From: Ryuthela nishihirai
Taxonomy: Eukaryota > Arthropoda > Arachnida > Araneae > Heptathelidae
Direction: 5' to 3'
DNA: 64,000 bases
NCBI GenBank assembly: GCA_038380435.1
Contig: JAWZYU010000013.1
Location: 61,344,946-61,408,945 of the forward strand
Part shown: positions 11,384 through 20,920 of the stretch, piece by piece
Layout: each line of letters starts with the position of its first letter
Position numbering within the stretch: position 1 is the first letter of the stretch
Made by a program: the position numbers and the translations under genes
The notes under the pieces: generated by a model
What the model was told of the DNA's origin: nothing
The model's database searches: none
What the model saw: only the letters and a program-made list of their open reading frames with translations

Positions 11384-11638
11384 TTAGGGAGTATAAATGC
11401 GTCGCTGACTGCTGTGTGGCGTGGGCAGAAGGTGGAGGGTGTGCACTGGCCACCCAGAAATGCACTCTACTGCGCATTTTTGGGTGGCCAGCGGGTCATA
11501 ATCCCAGTCCTCGTTGGTGGGTTCTTCAGATAGCCCAATACTTTCGCCATCCCTATGTGTGAACAAATTCCTACTTTCGTGTTGGTAGCAATTCTCAATG
11601 GCTCTATCTCTTAGTGCGTTAAAACTTCCTATCTTCAT
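11384..11638 (-). CDS. Unrecognised 84-codon frame beside the gag-like block
   Basis: An ATG-initiated frame on the minus strand. Its ATG overlaps the stop of the preceding 166-codon frame as ATGA. The first half is charged and contains EEPTNEDWDYDP, which resembles the acidic style of the upstream frame. The second half becomes Pro/His/Ser rich and ends next to the 52 bp minisatellite. I do not recognise a domain. It could be the frameshifted continuation of the upstream frame rather than a separate gene. Confidence 0.3.
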   Translation of the reverse strand: MKIGSFNALRDRAIENCYQHESRNLFTHRDGESIGLSEEPTNEDWDYDPLATQKCAVECISGWPVHTLHLLPTPHSSQRRIYTP

Positions 11639-12135
11639 CTTGCATAAAAATTCCCATTACTGTTTTGAGTGCGATAACTCTTGGTCCTCGGCCGTTTACT
11701 TGGCTTTTCCATTTCTGTGTCTCCAGCGTGAATCTTAAAGTGATCACTTGCTCTGTTCCAGCTAAAATCCTCTTGCCCTCGGAATGTATCTAAATTCTTA
11801 CTTTGTACTTCCATAGGGACATCTAATTTCGGACCGGGTATCTCACAACTCTCATTACCGCTTTCTAATTCCCAGTCCCTATTCTCTGATGAGGGCAAAC
11901 TCTCTTCCTGTTCTTCGGGCGTTTCAAAACTCTTACTATTCTCGTTAGATGGGACAAACTCCTCCATCTCCAAGTGGATTTCCAAACTATCATTAACATG
12001 TTGTACTCCCCAATCATTCTTCTCTGATGAGGACAAATTCTCCTCGTGTTCATCGGGCATTTCAAAACCCTTACTGCTACTGTTTTGTACTTCATCAGTC
12101 TCACTACTGCTGGGCATCTCAAACTGTTCGCTCAT
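11635..12135 (-). CDS. Acidic repeat-containing protein, function unknown
   Basis: A 166-codon ATG-initiated frame on the minus strand, rich in Glu, Ser, Asp and Asn. It contains an internal protein repeat of about 55-60 residues: GFEMPDEHEENLSSSEKNDW near residue 20 is echoed by SFETPEEQEESLPSSENRDW near residue 75. The C terminus turns basic (KPSKRPRTKSYR). No catalytic motif or membrane segment is seen. It sits downstream, in transcription order, of a zinc-knuckle frame, so it may be part of the same degraded gag-like gene or an accessory frame of a retroelement. The repeat conservation argues for past coding use. Identity is unknown. Confidence 0.4.
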   Translation of the reverse strand: MSEQFEMPSSSETDEVQNSSSKGFEMPDEHEENLSSSEKNDWGVQHVNDSLEIHLEMEEFVPSNENSKSFETPEEQEESLPSSENRDWELESGNESCEIPGPKLDVPMEVQSKNLDTFRGQEDFSWNRASDHFKIHAGDTEMEKPSKRPRTKSYRTQNSNGNFYAR

Positions 12136-12261
12136 TACATTTACTTGAACAATTTTTCCCTTACTCGGTGCCTCAGAATTCTCAGTTTCTGCATCTCCAA
12201 ATTCTCCCTAGCCTGGTGCTCTTGTATCCGCCTGCTATTCCTCTCCAGTGAGTCAGAAGCC

Positions 12262-12345
12262 TCCTCGCTAGCTGTGGGGAGCTCAGTGGGGGAGTCCTTC
12301 ACCCTGTGACTGGTGCCGAATGGGGGTTCGATTCCCATGTGCGCT
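12262..12345 (+). mobile_element. tRNA-like SINE head (SINE-C), candidate
   Basis: The plus strand holds A-box-like GAGCTCAGTGGGGGAGTCC followed about 45 bp later by B-box-like GGGGGTTCGATTCCCA. A second T-arm-like GTGGGTTCGATTCTCC occurs near 12464. Antisense reading gives peptides such as GNRTPIRHQSQGE, which is the usual appearance of tRNA-derived SINE sequence translated backwards. The anticodon stem is weak. The body and 3' end are not defined, so extent and family are uncertain. Confidence 0.45.
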
Positions 12346-13300
12346 TAAATTTTCATTAGTAAGATGGGTTTCGATGCTATGACTATCCCTGTGATGGTTA
12401 ACTTCATCTCCGTTTGCTATGGGTACCACAAACTGCACTTCACCTTCGCTGGCTGCTCCATGTGGGTTCGATTCTCCTGGTACTCTTCCTGTCCCTCTTG
12501 TGTACTTACTGCCTTTTGATTTCCTAGACTGTTCTTCTGCTAATATTTCAAAAATGACGTCCCGAAGTCCGTTAATGTCGAACAGGACTTCTACCGTTTT
12601 ACTGAGTTTCACGTCAACTTCGAGACCCAATGGCGTAAACACTTTAGTCACGATTCTCATGACATTGTCCTTCATCCCTTTCCTCCAGCAGATGGGTGGA
12701 GGGCCCAGTTCCGCTTCTAAGGCCTGATACAAGGGGTCTGCACAATGGGTTCACCAGGGGTGCCTTCTGCTGAGTTGTCTTGCTCGGTATGTCCTGGGAC
12801 TGGGGAGAAAGATGCGGGCTAGGGTGGGTGCTGCTGCGTTTGGCTCTCAGGGTCATCATACCAATTGTCTTCGATGGGGCAGTCACGAGCCAAATGTCCA
12901 TACTCTCCACACTCCCAACAACTCTTCGTGTGCCGTCTGGTTCTTCACTTGGCTGGATTTTGACGATTCTCGTGTTGGGGGTGTGATCCAGGACTGAGCA
13001 TGGCACGGTAAAATGGTAAACTGTGGACTTCTCTACTGAACTAATCCTCCGTGCGCTTTTCCGTGTTCCCATCCAGTGTGTTTCGGGGGTCCTTGTGGTG
13101 GGGGTAGGTGCTAGAGTTGATCGCTACGTGGTAGATAGGTACACTGTGGACTTCCCTAGTCTCAAACCAATCCTTCTTGCGCTGTTCCATGTTCCTATCC
13201 AGTGTGTTTCGTGGGTTCCCGTGGTGAGGGTATGCGCCAGAGTTGATCGTAACGTGGTAAATAGGTACAAGGGCCATGCTAAAATTTCCCAAAGCCAATG
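12346..13300 (-). pseudogene. Gag-like sequence with CCHC zinc knuckle, broken
   Basis: Minus-strand coding remnants in several frames. The clearest signal is a retroviral-type zinc knuckle at 12879-12920, CWECGEYGHLARDC (C-x2-C-x4-H-x4-C), a nucleic-acid-binding motif typical of Gag and of ORF1 proteins. Nine codons upstream in the same frame lies a TGA at 12945-12947, and a TAG follows the knuckle after about 23 codons. Downstream, a region reading LYQALEAELGPPPICWRKG and then KVFTPLGLEVDVKLSKTVEV is open in another frame. Upstream are tandem 42-residue repeats (next entry). No protease, RT or integrase is found nearby, so this is a truncated or non-autonomous element, or an unknown gene with a knuckle. 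Confidence 0.5.
13005..13270 (-). repeat. 126 bp tandem repeat in the gag-like frame
   Basis: Two clear copies and a third decayed one. CGCTACGTGGTAGATAGGT at 13122 recurs as CGTAACGTGGTAAATAGGT at 13248, a spacing of 126 bp, or 42 codons. On the minus strand each unit reads PIYHV(A/T)INS followed by YPHH and NPRNTLD. The third copy near 13005 degrades into the region before the zinc knuckle. A period that is a multiple of three is consistent with expansion inside a reading frame. Confidence 0.8.
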
Positions 13301-14169
13301 CTAACAGATAAGCAACTTAATATGATAATATAATATTTCCAATCTCTTATAAAAAAAAAAAAAACAACTACATACTTCTTATGCACTACACTGTGTTTCA
13401 CAAAACCTTTATAAAACAAACTATTCAGTATTCTCCACAAATCTCTCTAGAAACTGTTTTCATCAATACCTTAATCCTTATTTCAATACAATCAATTTAA
13501 ATCACAATGTCATTACAATTCCTCTTATCTCACTAAGAAATCTTAAACATGTAGTACACATATAATATTCAATAACACATGAATCAGCTTATCTGCAATA
13601 TTTATCAAAGAAAAACGTAACATGGTGCATCCTAATTACATCGGTTAGTGTTTCCACTCACTTGTCCCACCATTCCCCGAGTACTGAGCGTTGTAGTGGT
13701 GTATGTGGTTTTGGAATCCTCCAAAGGTGCAGGGAGATGAGTCACAGAAATGCCATAACATAAAACAATCACTCCTAGGTAGAATAAAATTGAAATTCAG
13801 CAGTCCCTAGTTGACTTATTAAATCTCCTCATACATGCTACTCCTGGACCTAATCTAATCTTACAAACTAGCATGGAAAGCACAATTTCACAAAAATATA
13901 TCAAAAAGTATTGCTTTAACAGATGTCCCTGCAAATCCTAACTCAAACATAATATACAATCCTCGCTAATAAAAAAGCACTTTCCTCAATAAACATGCAC
14001 ATTTCATTTAGTAACATACTATTTTGCTTTTCACTTCTATCTGCCTTGCCTCCACATCACTACTTGTTAAAATATAGGCACAAAATTTTTCAAACATCTA
14101 ATCTTTTTTTTCCAATTTTTATCCGCAATAACCCACAGGTTCGAAAAAATCCTGGTGACGGGAATCAAT
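13301..14169. other. Non-coding, AT-rich; possible element leader
   Basis: No supported frame. If the flanking LTR and gag-like calls are right, this would be the leader between them on the minus strand. Nothing else is recognised. Confidence 0.4.
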
Positions 14170-15043
14170 TTGTGGTGACCACCCCTGAGTATCTTTAGGG
14201 CAGCGCACGCACTTAGGCCGTGATTTGTGTTCTTGTTGCCAAGTCTAAGGTAGTTTCCGAACCCAACATTAAAAATACAGACATTACCATAATGAAAACT
14301 GAGATAATTTGTAATTAACAAATAAAACACAACATTTATTAACAAATTACTATTTTCTTTTCGACATTTTACATACATAACTATTCCCACTTTTGGGACA
14401 ATTTTCAAACAAGCGGCCCATTTCAGTCAAGGGTAACCTTAGTAATGGTAGAGGCTAAAATGTTTATCACAGTTCATGAAAAAAAGTGAGCCACTCGCTC
14501 GAAAAGGTGAACAGTCTTTAACAGTATATGGTCCCAGTTCAACGTGACAGCAGTTCACAGAAACACATTCGTGTGGAAAAGCGAAACCAGATCTTAGTAA
14601 GAATGTTCCCCCTACCTCGTCAAGTCAGAAGTCCCTAGGGAAGACACTATTGGGCCATCCCCCTCTAGTCACTGGGAGCACGGACTTCTTAGCGCTCTCT
14701 CCGAACATTCATTGCGAACACTTCGCAACTCTGCTCAGCTCACTGGAGAGGATCATTGCTGTCGACCACACAGCCCAGACGAGAAAAAGAGACTGTTCGT
14801 TTTTGAAATTTCTCCGTTGTTCCTTTCCGCTGGTCCCCCTCGTGGAGGTCACCTCGCTGACCCAGCGTGGAAGATGCCCATTGGTTGGGCTAGCCGAGGT
14901 GAGATATATGCACCCTTATGGTGTTTTCATGTTGTTTGCGCCGAGTCATGTAGCCTCAACTCTGATACCTGAGGGGACCAACAGATCCGTCGCTAATGTT
15001 CTATGACAGTGGCGAAGGCTTTCCTCAGCGGAAAAATGTCACA
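14170..15043 (-). mobile_element. Possible LTR
   Basis: GC-rich sequence compared with its flanks, beginning on the minus strand with TGTGACATTTTTCCGC at 15043, the style of a Gypsy-type LTR start. It contains a TATA-like GCATATATC near 14905 and an AATAAA near 14335 in the same orientation. The far end is uncertain: GGTGGTCACCACAAATTG near 14175 may mark the junction and primer-binding area. No second copy is found near 11 kb, so the LTR cannot be confirmed. The 118-codon plus-strand frame at 14650 is probably incidental. Confidence 0.35.
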
Positions 15044-15328
15044 ATATGGAGGTCGGTCAAGAATGTCATTATTAAAATGAAAAGGCGATGGCGGCTGACA
15101 GTCCTCCCTTCATAAAGTCTTGTCCACGTGATTAAATTACGTGGGCATGACACTTAGTGCATTTGCTGCTAGATGGAATGGCATGGATGGCCTAATTCTT
15201 TGATCACCAAGGAGCCCATATTTGCCACCCTCGTTTTCTTTTCTTTGTGGAGCTTTCTAAACAATTTATGTTTAGATGGACAGAATTCGAGACCTGAATC
15301 ATTTGAAGCCAGAACGTGAGAGGCAACT
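15044..15328. other. Spacer with a small palindromic E-box region
   Basis: Contains CCACGTGATTAAATTACGTGG split as CCACGT at 15124 and ACGTGG at 15139. Nothing else is recognised. Confidence 0.5.
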
Positions 15329-15556
15329 GGAAAGGTCGCCCTCCATTGGATGAGACGTTAAGCCACTGCTCCATGTGTGGGAGAGCCATACCCTCTGCAC
15401 GTTAAAGAACTTACTGGATGGCCTTCATGGGAGACTGTCATCTGTCTACCAGCAGCTGTTCTAGTGGGTCCCCTCCCCCAAACTTTTCTGAACTTTCGGA
15501 GTCCTTGTGACGTACCATTTAGCCCATTGTGTGCGAAATAGTGCCACTCAGAGGAC
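15329..15556 (+). mobile_element. SINE-A copy 3, 5'-truncated
   Basis: Plus-strand SINE-A lacking the tRNA head. It retains GAGACGTTAAGCC, GGGAGAGCCATACCCT, CACGTTAAAGAAC and the GGGTCCCCTCCCCC block, and ends near CCACTCAGAGG. Divergence from the other copies is moderate. Confidence 0.92.
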
Positions 15557-15941
15557 TCAGTGATCATGAGCTAATTCTTCATTTCAAAAATTAAATTTAA
15601 CAAGGACCAAATCTGTTAGGCCAAAAGCTGTTTATGCATCCAAATTATTTTTTTTTGTACTATGTAATTGATTTTAATAAATTCCCAGTTCGAGTTCAAC
15701 ACCCATTTTTGAAAAGGCAGTAAATAATTTTAATAATGTACTGAAATAGCATCTCTTCAACTGCAAAAAATATCGGCTTTATTCAGCAGTATTTGTAGAA
15801 ATAATTTACAAACTTGATCATGAGATTCAGTTGCTGTTTTACAAACATACTCGATCATGTGGTTCAGTTAGTGGTTGACAAACATATTCAAACGCAAAAT
15901 AGATGCAGTATAGGCGAAAGGATATAAAAAAATAAATATAT
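15557..15941. other. AT-rich spacer
   Basis: Contains a short repeated phrase, ACTTGATCATGAGATTCAG and ACTCGATCATGTGGTTCAG about 45 bp apart. No gene is seen. Confidence 0.5.
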
Positions 15942-16470
15942 TGTTACGACAGATGAACGAGCTGCAGTGACTTCATGACAAAACGTGACATGAACGCTCG
16001 CATTTGCTTATGCTTGAGGATTATACAGCAAACGAATTTGAATGTAGAACCGACCTAAAAAAAAGAATAATAGAATTTCAGTGTGTTAAAGTTGTGGAGA
16101 TAAGAAAGCGGGTTCAGATAGTCTGAGTCAGAGCGCGATATATAAAAACAAGAAGTATCTTTATTTGTGTGTGCGCGGGTGGTTATTTGTGCTGCTAATA
16201 AGATAAACTTAGTGATCTAACAAAAGACGAAGGATTGTTTATGCCTGAAGTGAAGGTATCCAAGAGATATGACAAAGTGAAGAGGTATTGGTTTAGTAGG
16301 ACAGAGCTGGTCTTGTATGCTCTGTAGAAAAAAGGGTTATTGACTTATGTATGATAGTAGTTAGTTCGTTTATTTCATCCATAGTTTTGTAATAATTTGT
16401 ATTGTAATTTGTTTGAAAATATACTTATTGATACTCACGCTTAGTGCCTCTCCATTAAAAATTTGCAACA
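15942..16470 (+). mobile_element. Possible solo LTR
   Basis: A 529 bp segment that starts TGTTACGAC and ends TTGCAACA, giving TG...CA ends with short inverted termini. It contains a TATA-like TATATAAAAA at 16139-16148, with GCGCGA just before it. Flanking bases (ATAT and ATAG) do not give a clean duplication. No internal retroelement sequence follows. It might instead be unrelated promoter-like sequence. Confidence 0.35.
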
Positions 16471-16989
16471 ATAGCTTTAACCTCAGTCGGTCGCGTTGGG
16501 TCTTGAGTTTCTTTTAAACGACGCTAGGTAGGACCATTCCTTCTCAGTACCTTTCAGCCCACTCCTTTGCTATGCCCTGGTGCAATTTCGCTTCGATCCA
16601 CGCATTAGCCATTAGTTAATCCACGCGACAAATAATTACCATTGTATTTCTCTAACCATCTGCTAGCTTGAATCTTCACTGGTAGCGAATGTTAAAGGCC
16701 GAAAATAAATCAATCAATCCTCAATAGGCCATCTAATGGTGGGAGTTGTAAAATAGGAAAGCTTTAAGCGAATATTGCAAACGATCTATTAACTCTAGAA
16801 TTTTGAAATTTTGATGGTAGGATTTGATGATCAAGAGGATTATGCAGACAACAACGATTTTCCCTCTTTCCACCAGGAGGGGTGGGGGCAATGAAATCTT
16901 TTACGAGATCCAATATGCTTGATAATAGTTTATGTAACCTAATCCCTCTCTCCCAGGGGGGACGGGAAAGCAACCCTTGCAGTACCTAG
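16471..16989. other. No gene recognised; entry to a divergent array
   Basis: From about 16780 the text begins to resemble the decayed repeat units described next, with phrases such as CCCTCTCTCCCAGGGGGG. No coding signal. Confidence 0.45.
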
Positions 16990-17960
16990 ATCCATGATGA
17001 GAGAAAGCTGTATGCCAAATTCAATGACCATGGTTCTTACCGTTTAGGAAAAATCCCTTTCCCTGTTTCATGTAGAGGGGATTTTTTTAGGGAGAAGGCT
17101 GGTGGGTGCTAAAATAAATTGTTTAAAGCAAGGAATCTCTATACCAAATTTGATGACCCTATCTTTTATCATTTAGGAGATATTCCCCGGTATTTGCAGT
17201 GTTTGTGCTTTCGGCAAGGGGGGGGGGACTTTTTTGAGAAGAGCAAAGAGAGATGGGAGGGCAAATTGCTACTTTTCTTTAATCTATTAGGAGGACAAAT
17301 CGTATGCCGAATTTCATAATCATAGCTATTACAGTTTCAGAGAAATCCCTCCCAATTTTTTCTAGAGAAAAATTCAAAAAAACTTTCAGGGCGCCATTTC
17401 TTGAGAGGGGAGGGGGGAATAAATATTGAGGGTCAAACCCTTTCGTTAATTTAAACTCTGTTTGTGGAAACTATATTGAATTTGCTGACTCAAGTTCTTA
17501 CCATTTAGAAGCAGTTCGTACTCATTTTGGGTGGAGGGGAGGAAAATTTTAAAAGTCTTAACCCTTACATTGCTGAAGTTATGATTAGAAGAAGCTACAT
17601 ACTGAATTTGGCAGTTATAGCTCTTAGCATTTAAAAACAATTCCTATCAATTTGTCAAAGGTGAGGGATAACTTTTTCGGGGGAAGAAACATTTTGGATG
17701 TCCTACTCGAACATTTATTTATCCAAGTTATGATTAGAGGAAACTATCCTAAGTTTGGAGGTTCTAACTCTTACAGTTTAGAAGCAGTTCTTAACACTAT
17801 TTAAAGAGGTGAGAGTACTTTTTTTGGAGGGAGGGAAAACGTGATCCAAACCTTTACGTTGCATTAAGTTATGACTAGAAGAAGTTGTATATTGAGTTTG
17901 TTAGAAACAATTTCTACCACTTTTTAAATGGGGTCTTTTTGAAGGGCAGTGAGGAAAATT
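16990..17960. repeat. Very divergent tandem array, ~130-165 bp period
   Basis: Each unit has the order: A/G-rich entry, TATGCCRAATTY-like segment, CTTACCATTTAGAAGCA-like segment, a T-rich tract, then G-rich GGAGGGGA. Successive TATGCC-type segments occur near 17010, 17140, 17300, 17470, 17596, 17743 and 17885. Spacing varies and copies share only moderate identity, so this is an old array. G runs at 17219-17229 and 17961-17972 belong to the G-rich part of the unit. Confidence 0.7.
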
Positions 17961-18222
17961 GGGGGGGGGGGGTCCTTAAAACAGAAAAAATGAAAAACAG
18001 TCAGATAGATCTTTTCAGAGATATAGCATTGTTTTCTGGTATTCAGAAATGCTTTGATGTCATTCGCAAGACTGAAATATCGGTTATTGAAAGAAAAAAG
18101 AAATCAGGATTATGATTTAAGGCCTAAATAGATTAATATGCACATAAATAAGCATATGTTTCAAATTAGTAAAAAAAAACGCAATACATAGGTAGAATAT
18201 TAATTTAATATTAAGAAATATA
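17961..18222. other. Spacer after the divergent array
   Basis: Begins with a G run and continues as AT-rich sequence. The 76-codon frame over 17885-18115 spans the array edge and is not supported. Confidence 0.45.
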
Positions 18223-18426
18223 TCATGGGTCTATGAGGCCCTGTGCGACTACCCATATTGCAAAACAGAGCACAACCAATGAGGGATTAATAATAGTCTC
18301 TTCAATTAAAGGAAATATTGCAATTGTGTAGTACTCGTGCAAAACATTAATGTACAGGTGCAGCGCTATCGCACATGCAATCAGTGCGATCACACCGGGC
18401 GGTAAATTTGCAGACAAGCTGACCAT
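18223..18426 (-). CDS. Hydrophobic 67-codon frame, possible host exon
   Basis: An ATG-initiated minus-strand frame of 67 codons with two strongly hydrophobic stretches: PPGVIALIACAIALHLYINV near residues 9-28, and SLVVLCFAIWVVAQGLI near residues 49-65, separated by HEYYTIAIFPLIEETIINP. The mixed codon use and absence of low-complexity sequence make it look more like real protein than other small frames here. It could be a small two-pass membrane protein or one exon of a larger one. AAG before GTATGG at the start resembles a splice junction. I do not recognise the family, and a chance frame remains possible. Confidence 0.35.
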   Translation of the reverse strand: MVSLSANLPPGVIALIACAIALHLYINVLHEYYTIAIFPLIEETIINPSLVVLCFAIWVVAQGLIDP

Positions 18427-19222
18427 ACCTTAAGCAAAATAACATTAATAGCAAAGATCATATTAGAGAAAGGGGCGGCAGAGTCCAAGCCCTCCTAATG
18501 GCAGATATCCAAGTTCGCTCCAGGAGGCAAAATATCTAGTGCCAGCCCTGTTAACATATAATGTGACTTTCAGCGAGACTTCAGGGTAGGTGTAACATGG
18601 CAGTCACTGTTCTTAGAGGTTACAGTAGCCACAGAATAACTAACAAACGACTCAACATTACTGCTTGCAGCACCACCTTGGCATCCCTAAATTCTCATTT
18701 TCCAACTAACTTTCGAATTGTGTGAACATCTTGCATTGCAGTTTGTATTATTTGCTTTTTTGTCTTTTACGAAACATATGAAACCAAAATTTATTAAAAT
18801 TAGATTAGAATATTATAACCTAAACATTTTTGTTGGCGTTTTTAAAAAATAACTACCTGCATAGTTTAAAACACAGTAATGCACAGTGGTGAATGTAGAC
18901 GGGTATGATCTGGTACGCCGTACTGGCAAGAAATTATTTGCTGGTATGGAGTACCGGTAAGACATCTTTCAGTAGTATGCAATTATAACGATTTCTTTTA
19001 TAGCTTAATGTCTTTTCAACTGAGTGTTGATTTGATCTTTGATATTTCAACCCTTTTCCTTTTAATATTTATATTTGAAGATTAAAGATATTTCACCTCT
19101 GTTGGATTTTTTACTTTGTTTCCTCTCTCCATCGCCCATCATATTGGAAGCTTTGGATGGGTTTTTGTTTTTTCATTAAGACCGAAATCCGTGAATACAA
19201 CGGAGTCGTCAAGTATTCAGGG
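18427..19222. other. AT-rich DNA, nothing firm
   Basis: Around 18890-18985, GGTACGCCGTACTGGCAAG and GGTATGGAGTACCGGTAAG form a degenerate repeat that may belong to a small element. No coding frame is supported. Confidence 0.45.
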
Positions 19223-19272
19223 CCAGACCTCTGTGGCAAGCAGCTGCTTGAGCTTGAGGGGGTATTTTTTTT
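19223..19272 (+). mobile_element. SINE-B 3' tail fragment
   Basis: Only the last ~50 bp of SINE-B: CAGACCTCTGTGGCAAGCAG then CTGCTTGAG, with a small CTTGAG duplication, and a T tail. It lies 20 bp upstream of LINE copy B. Confidence 0.88.
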
Positions 19273-19292
19273 TAAGACGACTTCGTCTGTAA

Positions 19293-20450
19293 ATGGTAGC
19301 TAGGTAGTCACTGGAAGGAGAGTTATGCACCAATCCCTTGTGATGATGCATAGAACCAGCCAGGCCTAGCACCAAATGTCCTACCCCGCCTTCTCGTGGT
19401 GCAGACCGTTAGTACCTTTCAAAAGAGATACCCTCTTGTGGAAGTGAACGGAAGGGAACCCTGCTGAGGAGTGATCAACCACACAGGGTCCTGTGTTGAC
19501 CATATAAACCCACTAGACTGGACTGAATTATGGTTCTGAGCTTAATTATGGATCTTGAATTTGCTGCACTGGTGGGCTTCTGTGGAGGGAAAATCTTTCG
19601 CTGTGCTTTCTGTTTGTTTGTGGGTTGACAGCCCCAAGTGAATAGATTCACAGGATATGTTTATCAGCTGGTGAATATTCCTGAACAGAGGTCATCGCAG
19701 GCACCTGAACTCTTTGCTTCTATTGGCATCATCAAATTCTACATTGGAGGAAGTCTTCCAGTGTAGATGGCTTAAGCCTTTAATAGTGGGGGAACGGGTC
19801 TTTGTCCCATGCCTGCGATTAGGGGACTATTTGATATTGTCGGCATTCCCTCTCTCAATAAACATAGTTTCTTTAAACATCCCACTAACCATTTTCTCTC
19901 CATAGGTAGTTGGAATGTGAGGACTCTGCACAGAGCTTTTTCTCTTGATGTCCTCACACAAGAATTCCACCATTATAATTTAGATATTCTCGGCTTGCAA
20001 GAGACCAGATGGACAGATAAAGGTCAGATTCTTAAAAATAATCTTAAATTTCTCATTTCAGTGAGGGACGACAATAAGCATCCTCAAGGCGTGAGTCTGT
20101 TTCTCAGCAGACACACTAGTGATGCTCTTCTAGGATATGAGTGCATTAATAAAAGGTTTCTTACAGCAAAATTGCAGACAAGCGTTAAAGACTTGAATGT
20201 TATATGCTGTTATGCCCCCACTGAGGATGCCGATGAGGATAAGAATATGTTTTATGGACAACTTCAGGATATTTTGAATTCTGTCAAGAAAGGAGATATT
20301 ATCTTTGTTCTTGGTGACTTCAATCCAAAGTTGGTACTGACTCTGACCTTTGGGGAGGAGTAATAGATCCTTTTGGTATTGGTAGCTGCAATGTCAATGG
20401 GCAACGTCTCCTACAGGTAAGTAAACTGAATGGATTAAGAATAACTAACA
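19293..20450 (+). mobile_element. RTE-like LINE copy B, 5' portion only
   Basis: Starts with ATGGTAGCTAGGTAGTCAC, the same start as copies A and D, and runs through the 5' UTR and most of the endonuclease, then stops matching at about 20450. The ~70 bp stretch that copies A and D have around 56165-56235 is missing. LINEs usually lose their 5' end, so keeping only the 5' part implies a later deletion or recombination. Confidence 0.9.
19809..20363 (+). pseudogene. APE endonuclease domain of LINE copy B
   Basis: Frame beginning MPAIRGLFDIVGIPSLNKHS, the likely ORF start of the family. It includes the AP-endonuclease-type motifs IGSWNVRTL (near residue 32) and LGLQETRW with the catalytic Glu (near residue 60). 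These enzymes nick target DNA to prime reverse transcription. At 20321-20326 one base is lost relative to copy A (CAATCC for CAATGCC), which destroys the GDFNAKVG motif and ends the frame. No RT follows. Confidence 0.9.
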
Positions 20451-20774
20451 ATATCGAAAATTGAAATCACTATTATAAGATTCTGCAATTTTCTTTATTT
20501 TAATAAAACAACTTATCAAATTTCTTGTTAACGTCCTTAAAAACTTGGCTTCTTCTGTTAATATCAAAAATTGTTTTATCACCACAACAAAAGAAATTTT
20601 ACTTTGAAATCTTTTTCATCTTCTAATTTAACATCATTTGATTTATTTTCAAAAGTTTTATTGCATACAATTTTTCACGCTTCACTTTCAACATTGTTAA
20701 AGTTATGGGTATTTTGAAAAAACACAATTAACCTATTATGCAATGGCAGAACTATTAATAATGATCCTTTTGAC
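20451..20774. other. AT-rich spacer after LINE copy B
   Basis: No coding or repeat signal beyond poly-A/T tracts. Confidence 0.5.
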
Positions 20775-20920
20775 CAGTGGTTCCAATCGTGCGGGCCGAC
20801 ATTTTACCAAACATTATTCTTTTAACGCCCTTTAAAGAAGTTGTTATTCTAAGAAATATTCTATTTTTATTTAATCTATTTGCACAAAAAAAATCAAGAA
20901 AACGCCCTTTGGAATCACTG
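20775..20920. mobile_element. Non-autonomous hAT-type MITE
   Basis: The left end CAGTGGTTCCAATC and the right end CCCTTTGGAATCACTG are inverted in the hAT style. Flanking 8-mers CTTTTGAC and CTGTAGAC agree at 6 of 8 positions. The element is 146 bp with no coding capacity. Confidence 0.7.

Noticed and set aside
11241..11477. Frame through the 52 bp minisatellite as a protein
   Set aside because: The 52 bp period rotates the phase so no unit is read twice in the same frame in sequence.
14650..15006. 118-codon plus-strand frame as a host gene
   Set aside because: No ATG-context, domain or homologous feature seen; GC-rich sequence here fits an LTR-like segment on the other strand.
11088..15043. 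Complete LTR retrotransposon
   Set aside because: No second LTR, protease, RT or integrase found between 11 and 15 kb; only a candidate LTR and gag-like remnants.
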